A DNA stretch of 64,000 bases from Melieria omissa. Taxonomy: Eukaryota; Arthropoda; Insecta; Diptera; Ulidiidae. The notes beneath the pieces were generated by a model. That model was not told the DNA's origin. It saw only the letters and a list, made by a program, of their open reading frames with translations, and did no database searches. Below, one piece after another: positions 32,406-44,537 of the stretch; position 1 is the first letter of the stretch; the number at the start of each line of letters is the position of its first letter. A program made the translations under genes and the position numbers. The stretch is from positions 9,699,574 through 9,763,573 of the forward strand of contig OZ020267.1 of NCBI GenBank assembly GCA_963971225.1. The letters run 5' to 3'.

Positions 32406-35400
32406 CTGTTACGCTGAAGACTTGGCCTCTGCTTTTCGGTCTGTCTGCATCTTTTAAGATGAGTTATGTTCATTTCATGTGTTTTGTTGATGAAATGGGA
32501 AACGCTTTGCGGTCTTTGTGAGAAGATGTTAACATGGACCGTGTAATGTCTCTTATGATATAAGGAAAGACTTTAATTAGTCCCTTCTATCAAGAGTTCA
32601 AATTCGTAAGAAATTAGATTACAAAACCGCCTAATTTAGAGATTCGAAATGAACCAAAATGCTCCCACAACACTGCGCCCTATCTCATCTAATCCCAATC
32701 AATTTATCTCTTCTATGTTTTCTGCTTATTTTCGTATTTATTGCTTTCAGTACTGTAACGCAATAACAATAAATGACACTTTCTACTCTATTTTATTGCA
32801 CCGAATTCTTTGCAAACACATTGAAAAAGCCATTCAAAATTGTAAGACAAGGTAAAATATACTCACTCACACATATACACACACACGAAGACTCCGGCCG
32901 CCTCCATCTATCATAAAAGTCATTGGCAAACTTTGCTTAGGTTTCGCAATTCCCTGTTTGTCGTTTTGCTCCTCTCGGCTGTTGCTTCTCTGACGCACAC
33001 ACACACACAACGCCCCAGTCACTGACCCTTTGCATTTGCATTCCCCTCTCCCCTGTTCTGTGCATCGAACACGAGACAATAAGGCAAACACCTGCCGCTT
33101 GCAGCAAACAAATTAAAAAATGTGTGTGTGTGTGTGAGGGCATCGCGTCAAAGCGATGCGCAACGTGTGCACTGAACCTGAAAAACCAATCAAAAATCCT
33201 TCAATTGTCGTAGTATTTTATTTGCTTTTCTGGTTAATGCTTTCATTTTGTTTATTGTTGTTGCTTTTAAAACTTTTACTATTGCATTTTGCTTTTGTTT
33301 GAGAAATTGTGAAAAAGTCAATAAAATAAATGTGCAGCAATTTAAATACAAAATGAGTTTTTTTTTTGCTCAAAGCGGCTGCCGCCTGGGGAATCCTGAA
33401 GTTATTGCTTTGCGCCCTTTTATGCTATGCACAGAAAAACATTTATGCACGCGCCCAGGCATTTTATTATGCAAGCCAACAGTGCGTATACGCAATGCGA
33501 GTGCCCAATAAATTCCCTTCTTTTTTTGGAATGTACCGCACGAGCCAAGTTCAAAAACCTGCTTAAACATTTATCACAAACATACAGAACCGAGAATGTC
33601 TTCATGTCTGCCTTCGAACGCCCACATTATGCATTTTCAACTGGTGGCACTTAATCTCTGTTTTGGCATTTAAGAGCAAACTTCTACCCAAAACAAAAGT
33701 TGAAAAAAGTAAAACAATCAACTTGCTTACCCTGTGCACATTTATCGAGAAAAGTTCCCACGCATATTTGAATATTTTCAAGTGCACACACACACACACA
33801 AACAGAATTTGAATACTCACACAACCACACGCGCGTAGAACTTCTAGGCCGCAGGTCTGCGTGCCGCACATTTTGTGTGTACATTCGGAAAATGTCTGTC
33901 TGTCTGTCGGCAGGCGCGCAAGGTCATGGCTTCTTAAAAGCTAAATAAACATGTCCGCTGCACAAGTAATGCTCCGCTTTTCCGCTCTCTCCCACAAAAA
34001 AACAGACCCAAAAAACCCAAATCTAAACGCACAAAAAAGGACAACAACACAATGCCAGCGGGGCGCACAAATATCCATCTGAGCCGCAGTTTATTAACAT
34101 TTGCTCGCCAAAGGTAAACAACACTTGAAAAGCTTTCCGTTTTCTTGTCTGCTGTCGGTGTCGGTGTCTGCGTCCTTGCTGGGCATCCCTACGCGGCGCC
34201 TACCGCATTACCTTGACTGCAAATGTGCCTCGCTCGGCTCGGTTGGGCTCGGTTCGGCACGTTTCGACTTAGCACGACCACCCACCCCCCAAAGAACGGC
34301 AAGTGCAAGGACATTAAGTACACACGCGGCGCACACTCGGGCCCTGACCATGCTCCACTGTCTGTCAGTGTCATGGCCACAACTTGTCGGGAGTTGTGCC
34401 TTCCCCACACTCATCCCTGGGCCAACGTTTTTGCCTTTGGCCGAGGCGGCTGTCTTTTTCATTCATTGTTGAGGCTGCACGTGCCGCACCGAACAGCGCT
34501 CACACTCGTGTCGAGTCTCGTGCCAGCAAAAGCTTCATGCCATAGCAAGCTTTTAGGCGCAGTCGCTCTCTTTCTCTCTCGCTGCCATCAAGCTGTGTGT
34601 GTAGGCTTATTGATAGGTTCTGCGCATGCTGGCACTCAGTCGTTGTGTATGTCTGTATGTGTGTGTGTGTATGCGCCACTTGACTCTGGCTGCTTATGCG
34701 TTCGGTTCGGTATCCTTATTGCACTTTAGGCGCCAAGTTGAATGAACTCTTAATGGTTTATGTACACACACGCACTGCGGCGCAAAAACAAAAACAGACA
34801 AGCTATAAAAAAATGATATTGCATACTTTTAGGTACAGACACATGCTTGCTCGTACGTTGAGTGGTGTTGAGTTGGTGTGGGGGGAGGAGTTGGGTGGAA
34901 AGCGAGTGGTGTTCGGCTGTTTCGCTCAGGCGTCAGGTTCAAGGTTGAGTTGCTCGGAGTGGGCTGCGGCAAAAGTTTTAAAATTTTCATGACTAATGTC
35001 AAGGATACTTTCATCGTTTATTTGCTTTCGTTTTTTCTGTTTTTGCATTTGCTGCTTTTTATTTGATCTTGAAATGTTTTGTTGCTCTGTTGTTGGCATT
35101 TAGATTGCAAAGCGCCAGCGGTGACATTTTTATTGGTAATCATGTTGGTTTGGCAGCAATCAGCAGCTGCTAATGTTTAGTCATTTCATGTAATGTGTTT
35201 GGTGTGTTTTGTTTATATGTATGTTTGTATGTGTTAAATTTGCTTATGTGTCATTTGAGAAAATTTAATTTAAGTAAAAAAACTGTAAGGTTGAAGCTAC
35301 TGGCGTCCAAGTAATCTGATCGCTCAGTTAAAAAACTGGCTTCGAAAAATAGGCGAAAATTTTGTTTAATTATAACATAATCCAGTTGATGTTTCTGGCC

Positions 35401-35460
35401 CTAAAACCTGTTAACCTGTAAACCTTAAAATTTAAAAAAACATCTAGACGAATGTAAGCA
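32406..35460. other. Unique region, no gene seen
   Basis: Short CA/GT runs lie at 33,000, 33,120 and 33,785, with a GC-richer patch at 34,150-34,720. Long overlapping frames on both strands in 34,100-34,730 follow composition. No splice-supported exon is recognised. Confidence 0.35.
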
Positions 35461-35465
35461 CTTAA

Positions 35466-36104
35466 CCTATTTTTTACCACCGTGTCTTTAAAGACACGGC
35501 AACTTTTAAAAATTCTGAAAATAACAGTTTCTAACGCATATTAAATATTTTTACATTATCGGAAAGCTACATTCATTGGCTTTCAAACTGCGAACAATTA
35601 TTTCCAAATTTTAGGGTTTCACTTAGTATAAAACTGGTATAAACAGGACCACCTTTTTGAAGGGTTTTAAATTTTTTTTTTTTTTTAATACAAAATGAAT
35701 TTTTGTTTTTAATAAAACACTTAATACTGCTTACCAAAAAAACAAAGTTGACATACAAATTATGAGACTTTCAGTTTTCTAAAGTTTTAAGCGTGTTTAA
35801 ATTTGAAATATTTTGGTGTGTCCTTGAAAACACGGGAATCGCATTTCAACTTTCTCCTTGGTTGCAACTTCTTTCGATGCGCAGTTAAAAAGAAACAGTA
35901 ACTTGAACTTGAAAAATGTGTAATTTCCCGCATTTGGCTTTCGTATTTTGCCAGCGTGTCTCAAGAATCACATCTGCTCCAGCTCAAAAAAATGTTTTTT
36001 TAAATTTTTTTGAAAGCAGAAATGGCATACGGAGGCTCTAAATAGGCTGTTTTATGAAAATTTTCAAAATCGGTCCATGGGATCTAGGGGCGGTAAAAAA
36101 TGAG
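35466..36104. mobile_element. piggyBac-like element, non-autonomous, with subterminal palindrome
   Basis: 639 bp between TTAA at 35,462-35,465 and TTAA at 36,105-36,108. The left end reads CCTATTTTTTACCACC. The reverse complement of the right end reads CTCATTTTTTACCGCC, giving about 13 of 16 identities. Just inside the left end is a perfect 20-bp palindrome, CCGTGTCTTTAAAGACACGG (35,480-35,499). TTAA targets are the piggyBac hallmark. No transposase frame remains. Confidence 0.5.
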
Positions 36105-36321
36105 TTAATGCTTCTTCTTATTCGGTTCATTTCATGAATGTGAAACATTTTCCATTTGTTTAAAAGTCAAAATCAAGCCAAAAAAGTGAAGTCTTTTCTT
36201 TTTTTAATTGTTTAGTTTTTAAATTTTTTTAAATTTATTAAAATTTTTTTATTTTTTTTTAATTTTTAATTTTTTTTAATTTTTTTATTTGTTGCCATAT
36301 TCGGTCTATGGTCACTTTTAA

Positions 36322-36388
36322 GTTGTTGTTGTTGTTGTTGTTATTGTTGTTGTTGTTGTTGTTCTTCTTCTTCTTCTTCTTCTTCTTG
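36322..36388. repeat. Compound (TTG)n-(TTC)n microsatellite
   Basis: About 14 TTG units with one TTA variant, directly followed by about nine TTC units. The poly-N/poly-K and poly-L/poly-F frames over it are artefacts. Confidence 0.95.
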
Positions 36389-36389
36389 C

Positions 36390-39255
36390 AACTGCTGACT
36401 GTAAAGTTTAACACGCCGCGACTTGAACTGCCAAGGCTTAGTGTTTTGTTGTTGTTATTGTTATTGTTGCTGCTAATTTCGTTGACCATTCGCTGGACAA
36501 TTGGCTAACATTTGTTGTTGGCTAATGCTCATGGCGGTCATTATCATCAGATTAATGTCGCATAAAACATTGACGGTCGAATTAATCTGCGCGTTCGGCT
36601 GCTACAATGTGAGCCAAAATAGGAGTGAAAAAGAAGAAGAAGAAGAAGAGAAAGGGCACACTTTACAACAGCAAACAACAAATCCTTATTGCGGCTGCTG
36701 TGTAAATGTGCAAATAATACAACAACAACTACTACAACAATACTTCATGCGTATAAACGCTGCTTGTTTCTTTCATTGTTGTTGTTCCCTGCAATTGTGG
36801 CAAGCCAAGCGCTCGTGGATATAGCTATGTGTGAGTATATGTTTGTGTGTGTGCGTTTGCCATGTCTGCGACAATTTCGCTGTTTCGACTTTTACTTCAG
36901 CGCTCAATGATTAATGTTACCGTTTTTATTTGGTTTTTTTGTATACTTATATTGTTGTTGTTATTGGGTCTGGGTTTAATTTTGCCATGTTTGGTGCATT
37001 GCATTTTCTTTATTTTCTATTCATTTTTATTTTTACTTCAAAAGCGATCAAGTAGCTTTTTTGTTGCAATTTTGTTTTGTTGAAATATTTTTAACGTTTT
37101 TCTTGTTGTTTGCTTGGCAGAAGTGCATTTTAATTTTGCCAAATGATAAATGCGCCATAGAAAGTGAAGCTGATAAATACAAATAAAAAAAATATACCAG
37201 CAGAATAGCTGCACGGCTGACAGTGATAAAGCGTATAAATGCGCGAATGGGCGCTCATGAATTGAGTGAGCGAACCAACCAACCAACGAACGAAAGTAAA
37301 CGTGGTTTTGTTCATGGCTTTGTCTCGCTGTCCTGTCTGTCTGTCTGTCGGTTTGAGTGCACTGCGGTCGCTGTCGGTGTGGCTGGTTTTTGCTGTTGAC
37401 TGACTGTTGCTCGAAATTAATTGCATTGATACGCAGCAATGATTTGCCATTAATGAGCCGCAGTCATGTTCGGCGCAGTCATGGGCGTCATTGGTTGCAC
37501 GAGAAAAAATCCACTGCTGCAATGAAAGTAAATGATTGCCAAGGCGAAAAGGGATTTCAGTCGGCGGCGACGGTTCATTGACACAAAAAACAGCGTAATA
37601 AACGCGGGCGGCAGATTTATATAAAATAAATCAACCATTAATGCTCGAGAAGATGCAATCGAAGTCGAATGACCACAGCGAGTGGCGGTGAGTGTAGGTA
37701 GTTCAAACAAGGGTCAGTTTGCAGTGAAGTGAGTTGAAGGTGTTGAGGTTTCATCTGAGCTGAAACTAGAGTTGAAAAAGTCTCTTAGCTCATTCAAAGT
37801 GTGAGTAAAATTTATGATGTATTTGTGATTAGAATTCATTTATATCTTCATGTCCATTGTCCTCAAAATGTATTCATTTTTTAAAGTCTGAACATTGTAA
37901 AAAATTGCCCAGTACACAAAAAAAAAGCAAGTGAAAAGAACGCAAATCGAAAGACAATTTTTATTTAAAGCAGTGACATGACATTTTGATAAATGACATT
38001 GGCGCTGGTCGAATACCGAGCAGCAGCAACACCAGTAGTCGATTAAAAAGTCACTTTTGCTGTTAACGATTATTTGCTGCAACGTATTAAATGTTCTGCT
38101 GGGTGGGGTCCGATGCGGTGCCAAATATTTCAACGTTTTGCTGTTTTGCTGTGGTTTTGTGTAATCTGTAAGATTTATTACCTTTGTTGCCATTATCTGC
38201 GTACTTCCGTTTACACTGCAACAACAACAACAAAGATAAGTCCATAAAAACTGCAGCTGTATGCCTTAAAGTCAAATCAACCAAGCAGCCACCAACGTTT
38301 ACTAAGTGAAAAAGGTCACCTTACACCGCCGACAGCGCGTTCGCTCTGTCCATTTTTAATTAAATTAATGACTGTCGCCACATACAAACACACAACCACA
38401 CACACAGAGAGACACTTGATCGGTTAACGAAATGAGTAAATATGCAGCAAAAATGTAAATAAAAAAATACAAAAAAAAAGAAGAAATTCCTCAAATAAAA
38501 ACCCAGTTGGGAAAACGTTGGCTGTGAGGGTGGCACGGCGCTGCATCCTTGTGGTGGACTTTTTTGCTTTGCTTTTTTTTTAAATTTATTTTTTTTGTGT
38601 ATTCTTTTCATTGCTTCAGTGCTGATTTTTGTTGTTCATTATTTCATTTCATTTTTTAATTGTGATGAATGAATTGCGCTGGCTGCATAAATTTGCATGC
38701 ATAATGCATCGCGTTGCCCCAAACAAGCCAGCAAAAGTAATAAGTAATGAGCGGAAAGCGTGCTGTCTGTTGCGTTTTGTGTGTTTTTAAATTTTTTAAA
38801 TTCTCTGCTTTCGTTTTTTCTTATATATTTTTTTAATTTTTTGTAACGTTTTTAAGATATTTTTTTATATCGAAACAAATGTGATTTATAATGATTTAGC
38901 TATCAGTTTTGTGCACACTTGCTGCTGCCTGCCTGTCGTTTTTCTGTCATTGCTTGTTAGAAGAATTAAAGATTCATAAATTACAATATTCAGCACAGAA
39001 TTGGAATTTTTTTTAAATGCATTGTTTTGTTCAGTCTGTTGCAGACTTTGTTTAGTCATTTTTCTTTCGTTTTGATGGCATCACTTTCGTTTTGACATTG
39101 GAATTGTTTGGTATGTAATTAATCATTTTTAGCTGAGCACATTTTTTGTTTATTTATGTTTGATTACAAATTTCATGTTGATGTTTGTGGGTAATGATTT
39201 TTTACATTTGCATATTTGGTTTAAAATTTTCTTTTTCAATAATTGTTTTTATATC
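36390..39255. other. Unique region, no gene seen
   Basis: A (GAA)n run lies at 36,632-36,652, with T-rich tracts at 36,900-37,130 and 38,780-39,250. No motif-bearing frame is found. Confidence 0.35.
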
Positions 39256-39256
39256 A

Positions 39257-39515
39257 TTTTGTATCCAGGCCTTGAACCACTTGAAGTTTCAAACGGACTG
39301 TTTGCACAGTTTTCAGTTCCTGGGCAGTCAGAACAGTGCTTACATGCCCGTCGAATTCAATGATTTCTATGACTTTGTTGACATTTTGTACAAATAACTT
39401 TTCAGAGCGTGGCGCATCTTTGATATCAACAAAACTGCCTCAGTCACATAACTGTCTGACAAGTTTTTTAGTTCGAAATCTTATCTTTCTAACGTCATCC
39501 ATGGTAACCCAATCA
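39257..39515 (-). mobile_element. mariner fragment, second family (copy 1)
   Basis: Minus strand. The segment near 39,420-39,265 encodes P-R-S-E-K-L then I-I-E-F-D-G-H-V-S-T-V, T-A-Q-E-L-K. It aligns with the copy at 47,640-47,760 (C-D-G-P-V-S-T-V-Q-I-A-Q-E-L). Its 5' non-coding part (GATTGGGTTAC...ATGACGT) also matches 47,375-47,400. Only the N-terminal DNA-binding part is present. Confidence 0.65.
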
Positions 39516-39539
39516 CTCTTATACAACCAAAATACAATT

Positions 39540-40640
39540 TACTAAACCCATCTAGACTGGAGAAGGCACAGGATCTGGGATATAGTTCCAGTACCCAAAT
39601 GTCAGTCAGCTCTGGCAGTTTGTCAATCGTCTTCCAAGCGAAAGTCTGCTATCAATCAGTGTGCCAGAGTAATTCTGAACCTTCACCCTCATCGGAAAAG
39701 GATTATCATAATGTCCGACAGCCAGGCCGTAATAAGAGCCTTGCACGCATTGGCATTTACCTCTAAGCTGATATGGGAGACAGCTAATCTTCTCCAACAA
39801 CTGTCAACAGGGAATCGGGTAATAATACTGTAACGATGAGGCACTCTGTGCTGTGCTATGCATGAATGCTTTTCCAAGCATACTTTTAGGCATGCATGTA
39901 CTTTGGATTATGGCAAACTTGCTATAATTCCGATAAAGGCGAGGATGGTTCGCGAAAGGTGATGAGCTGTGCTAGAACAATCGAGATTGAGAGTACAACT
40001 AGAATGTGCAAGAAACTTCGCAGCGATAAGGAAACAAGTATAAATAGCGGCAGTGTGCAGCGCAAAGGGTCGAGTCTTAGTTGAATAAGCAAAGAAGTAA
40101 CAAGTGTAGATACAAGCAAAGTGTAAATCTGTAAAAAAAAGTGATTGTTGGTTTTTGATTGCGTTTGCGCTGAATAATTGAAGTGGTTTTATTTTTCAAG
40201 CACAATCCAAAAACGAGCTTGGAGAAGTCATTTTCGTAACAATACACTGAATTCCAGCACATTGTGGCTATGATGGTAATGAGGATGCAGACACATTGGT
40301 AAGGGAGGGAGCTGGAAAGCGACCATTTGGACCCGAATCGATCTCAGGTGTCAGCAACTGTCATTACAAAGGTTGTATTAAGCAAGAATACTTCATCAAA
40401 GCAACTGCAAGATGCTCAAAATCATTTGATATGGAGTGTACCAAAGCCTTTTTCCCGCGATACTCAAGCATAAATACAAAATTTCTCCAGCGCTTGAGCA
40501 GACCGGAACTAAAACTCATGACAGGAGTAATCAGCGGACACTGTCTGCTAAACAAACATAAGACCCGTCTGAAATTAATAGACAGTGAAATATGTAGATT
40601 TTGCATGGAGGATGACGAGACTTCCATACACCTGATTCGT
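39540..40640 (+). mobile_element. Non-LTR retrotransposon fragment (copy R4), split by a solo LTR
   Basis: Plus strand. 39,640-39,820 encodes Q-C-A-R-V-I-L-N-L then I-I-I-M-S-D-S-Q-A-V-I-R-A-L, an RNase H core with its S-D-S-Q. After the LTR the frame resumes at 40,246 with I-P-A-H-C-G-Y-D-G-N-E-D-A-D-T-L-V-R-E-G-A, the RNase H end. Then comes L-S-R-P-E-L-K-L-M-T-G-V-I-S-G-H-C and C-R-F-C-M-E-D-D-E-T-S-I-H. The expected final Cys reads Ser. A premature stop (TGA where the family has Trp) sits just after the LTR site. The 3' end is broken by the Transib-like copy at 40,629. Confidence 0.75.
39829..40241 (+). mobile_element. Solo LTR (copy 1) with ATAC target duplication
   Basis: 413 bp starting TGTAACGATGAG and ending TTTTCGTAACA, flanked by ATAC on both sides (39,825-39,828; 40,242-40,245). 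A TATA-like GTATAAATAG stands at about 40,037. The last third has a polyadenylation-type A/T-rich region. A 4-bp duplication and TG...CA ends fit a gypsy-type LTR element. Removing the LTR restores the RNase H reading frame across the site, so no internal region remains: this is a recombination product. Confidence 0.88.
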
Positions 40641-41539
40641 TCTTCACAAAACTTGGTATACTAGTTAACCATGGTCTGCTGAATTGAAATCTACATTTGG
40701 TTTTTCTTAGACTGTTGCAGTTTGGCAATGGCTGAGACTTAAATTTGCAAATTTCGTCATTTTTGGAGAGCTATAGCACCAAGTGTGTTGGCTAGATTTT
40801 TCAGATTTTACATTTAATCGGTAACGTCAACATTGATTATTCCAAAGAGTAACAGAAATTGTCTCAGAATCCTTTAGTTTTGCAATAAAAACGATAAAAA
40901 TAGTATGTTTGGCATTTTTTTTGCAGATTTTATCATTTTGTATGCTGATTGCATACTTTTAGGGATAAATAAAATAAATTTTTTCGAAAAATACGTGTTT
41001 AGACCACTTTTAAAATTGAATTATTTTCTGAGATCGGAAGACATAGGAGGATGTAATTACATTATCCGACAAAGAAAGAATGCTTCTTAAAATAAAAAAA
41101 AAATCCAGGAACATACTTTCACATACTTTTTATATATTTTCCTCTAAGTTTTGCCAATTTTCAGATTTTTAATTTAGAAAAATATTTTAAATTAAAAGTG
41201 AAGTAAAAGCCTCAGCTTTACAAATTTTGAGAAAACATTAAAATCGAAAATAGCCACATCGTTTCTTAACCTATATTGAAAGCTTAAGCAACTTCTTGCT
41301 AACCATGTATTTTTACAATTTTTTTTACTCAATAGACTAAAAAATAGAAAATATGAGTTTTAATTTTTTTGAGAAAAAAGTTTCAACTTTGAGCCGCTTT
41401 TGCACAGACACTAATTGATTTTTTGCACAGATTTGTTGGGGTTTTCTTAGTTGGAGTTTTTTCTTTCAAATGACATCAAAATCGTTTAATTTTGAGACCA
41501 TACATTTTTTTAATTTTGTTTATGGAACGAATCACTGTG
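40629..41539 (+). mobile_element. Transib-like non-autonomous element (copy 1), left end uncertain
   Basis: The right end is clear: CGAATCACTGTG at 41,528-41,539, preceded by the AATTTTGT block. The left end may be CACCTGATTCG at 40,629, with the next 40 bp of the copy-2 sequence deleted at a CG microhomology; alternatively the copy is truncated near 40,637. About 700 bp match copy 2 (44,619-45,710), including GAGATCGGAAGA and GACATCAAAATCGTT. A block of about 170 bp at 40,730-40,895 is absent from copy 2. The site corresponding to the LTR in copy 2 is empty here (near 41,112). No transposase frame. Confidence 0.65.
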
Positions 41540-41559
41540 CAATAGTTCAAAATGAACGC

Positions 41560-43980
41560 AGTGCCATAGACAGATGTCTAGCCTCAACCAATCTTATCTT
41601 AAACCCATCTATTCGCAAAATTATGCATTACGTTTTACTACACTTTACATTTTATTTTAATTGTATTTTCATAATGCTAATATATCATTGTTGTTGTTTT
41701 TGTTGTTGCTGATTTCTTGGCTCAACTTTGTTATGCGATTTATTTCCTCGCCATTTAGCGACATCAGATTAAATGTTGCACTTTCCAGTCGAGCACCTTT
41801 GAATGGCACAATTGTGCGCTGACTGTGTTTACACATCCGACGCTGCCACCATTTCACTTTCGCTCTTAACGCCTTTTGGCTGCCAGTCGGAAGCGAATTT
41901 ACCCTTTGATGCATTAATTTCGTTTTAAGCATCGAATGAGCAGCCGCCAGCCAGCCAACCAGTCAACCCACCGCCAGCCATTCAGTCAGCTCTGGCAAAC
42001 GCAAAGCCATCTTCAAAATCTCAGCCGGCAGCGCCACGCATTGCTTTTGATCTAAAGCGTTAGACTGTAAACTATGAGATACTGTTGAGTTTTCTTGTGC
42101 TTATTTTGTTGTTTGCTTACCTTCTACATCAGCCACATGAAACGCGCTGCACACATACACACATAAACAAAATCTTTGGTTCGTTGCGCTGCTGTCGAAG
42201 GTGGCAAAAAGCACTTTAAGTTGTCTGTGTTCGTTGAAGTTAATCTTTAAGTTGCTGTTTAAGTGCAATTCTCACGGTGCTGCATGGCGTATAAGCAATC
42301 TCAATAATAAAAAAAATTCCATTTGCAAATATTTATCCTTTCGCTTCCATACACACATGCACTCACTATGGATATTTGTATGTTTATATATCACAGTATG
42401 TAATGTGTTGCAACATGTCAGTCTGTCGACGTTGGCTGTCTGGCTGCGTCGGTCTGTTGTTGGTGCACAAGCAATCACAGGGCGATAAACATCCACACCT
42501 CATTTCAATTGCAAAATGATGATAGACATTACAAGAAATTGTTATGATGGCTCTTAACAAGTTCGTTTACACCAAAAGTGCCAGCAATAACAACAACAAC
42601 TAGTACATACAATGCTGTCAGCCGCAACAGCAACAGCAGGCGACGCGCCAGCAACCCAACTGCGGACGCACATACAACAATAAAACCCACTGTGTGTGTG
42701 TAGGGGGAACGCAAGTCGACTTCCTACTTGACGCGTTCGTCTCTCGCTCGTCTGGCAAATGTCGTAGTGTTTGTGTGTGTTGCTTGACAGTCGTTTGATT
42801 TGTGCGCAATGGCAGCTAATATCATTTCGAAGCAGAAATTGACACATTGCAGCTGCATATGCAAAGGCGAACTAACACTCGAATGAAGTTGCAAGCGTGG
42901 CGAAAAATACACAACAACAACAAACAACAGAAGAAATACTAAAAGTAAGAAATACAAAAGCAACAAAAAGGCGAAAATGTTAAGGGTTATTTTATGCTTC
43001 AAAATAGCAGGAAAATTGCAACAGTAGAAAAAAAAAAACCATCAAATAAAAAATGAAAGCAAGAGAAAAAACTTGAAAAAATTTACAATTGTAGACACTT
43101 ATTTGTTGTTGTTGTGTTTGTGGCTGGTGTTTGTGCTGCAGTACGTGCAACAACACACACACACACTCCCTCGCATTAGACAGACAAACAGACAGACAGA
43201 TAGCCAGTCAACGTCAGAGCGTCTTTTGAACGTTTCAGTTTTGTTTGCTTGAAGTTTTGCTCTTTCGCTTTTTTATGCACTCAACGTTTTGACAAGTAGT
43301 TTGTGTTGTTGTTGTTTGCATTTGAGCAGCGTATTTTGTTGTTGTTGTTGTTGTTGTGGTGCCCAAGTTCATTGATCGTCTCGTTATTGTCGACTTAATG
43401 TGCTCGACCCGCCCACTGTCAGCTGGCGTCCCTATGTGTCTGCCTATTTGTTAAGGACCCTAGTCAGACTGACTGACTTCCTTATCACTTTGGTGCTGTC
43501 ACTTCTGCTGTACCAACTGTGCACTTTTTCTTGTGAAAATAATTTTTGTTTTTTGTTGGCCAGCACGTTTTGCTTTTTTGTCGCCAAAGTTCGTATTGAT
43601 TGTAGTGTATTGCAAATGTCGGTGATGTTGACAGCGCGATAAGCATAACTGACTTTCATGTTGTTGCAGCAGTCTGTGGTTAGTGTCTGTCGAATGTAGA
43701 AACCCTACAGGTTTTCTAGATTTTGTATAGTTGCAGCAAAAGTTTGAGTTTTGAATCGAGTTTTGATAAGTTTGGCCATGGCAACAAATATTAAGAAGAG
43801 TTGTTGAACTTTAGTTGGTATTTAGCAAAAGAAAACGCTCAAATTCTTCTATGAACCAGGACATTGCTGTCTCGATGGCAAAATAAGTTTAATTGTGTGT
43901 TTTATTTCAACTGAAATCAAGTTGCATCTATTCACTTGAGACCTGAGGAATTAACAAAGCTTTGAAGCAAAATAAAAGAA
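41560..43980. other. Unique region, no gene seen
   Basis: Short (CAA)n, (AC)n and (TTG)n runs lie at 42,580, 43,153 and 43,338. The first 70 bp may hold a trace of retrotransposon R4. A minus-strand donor-like GAAG|GTAAGC near 42,121 lacks a convincing acceptor. Confidence 0.35.
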
Positions 43981-44099
43981 CAGTTTTCTAGGCGAAACCT
44001 TTTATTACTTACATGAGCCAAGGAGCTGCAGGATAACTTCATTTTCAATAGTCATTCAAATAAAGAAACAAACTACAAGGTTCCCTTTACAAACTGCAA

Positions 44100-44537
44100 A
44101 ACCAACCATCAGAAGATGTTCGACTTCACAGAGTTCATAGTTCCTCAACAAAGTCTTCCTAGTTACCTGAGAAGTACTCAGGCTTGTCAGAGATTGTCCT
44201 ATAAGGACATTAGATCATCACAGTGTTTTAAACTATTAGCAAAGATCCATTGTACTTCAACAAAGTCTTCCTAGTTGGCTGAGAAGTACTCAGGTTTGTC
44301 AGAGATTGTCTTATAAACTATTAGCAAAGATCCATAGTACTTCAACAAAGTCTTCCTAGTTGGCTGAGAAGTGCTCAGGATTATCAGAGAAAAAACATCT
44401 TTTTAGGGAAAATCTTTTATTGCTTACATCAGCCAAAGTCCTTAAAAAGTCTAATGTACTTCAACAAAGTCTTCCTAGATGGCTTAGGCTCAGGCTTGTC
44501 AGAGATTGTCCTATAAGAACATTAGATCATCACAGTG
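44100..44537. repeat. Tandem array, four units of 85-115 bp (continues at 45,711)
   Basis: The unit is TACTTCAACAAAGTCTTCCT, GGCTGAGAAGTACTCAGG, TTGTCAGAGATTGTCCTATA, ATTAGATCATCACAGTG and AAACTATTAGCAAAGATCC. The last unit is cut after ATCATCACAGTG by the Transib-like element and resumes at 45,711 with CAGTGTTTTAAACTATTAGC. This gives a sister empty site at 44,217-44,226. Confidence 0.85.

Noticed and set aside
33366..33566. A 66-residue frame that reads like a secreted peptide (L-K-A-A-A-A-W-G-I-L-K-L-L-L-C-A-L-L)
   Set aside because: It opens with TTG, not ATG. The only nearby ATG (33,353) is in another frame. No promoter or splice acceptor supplies a start.
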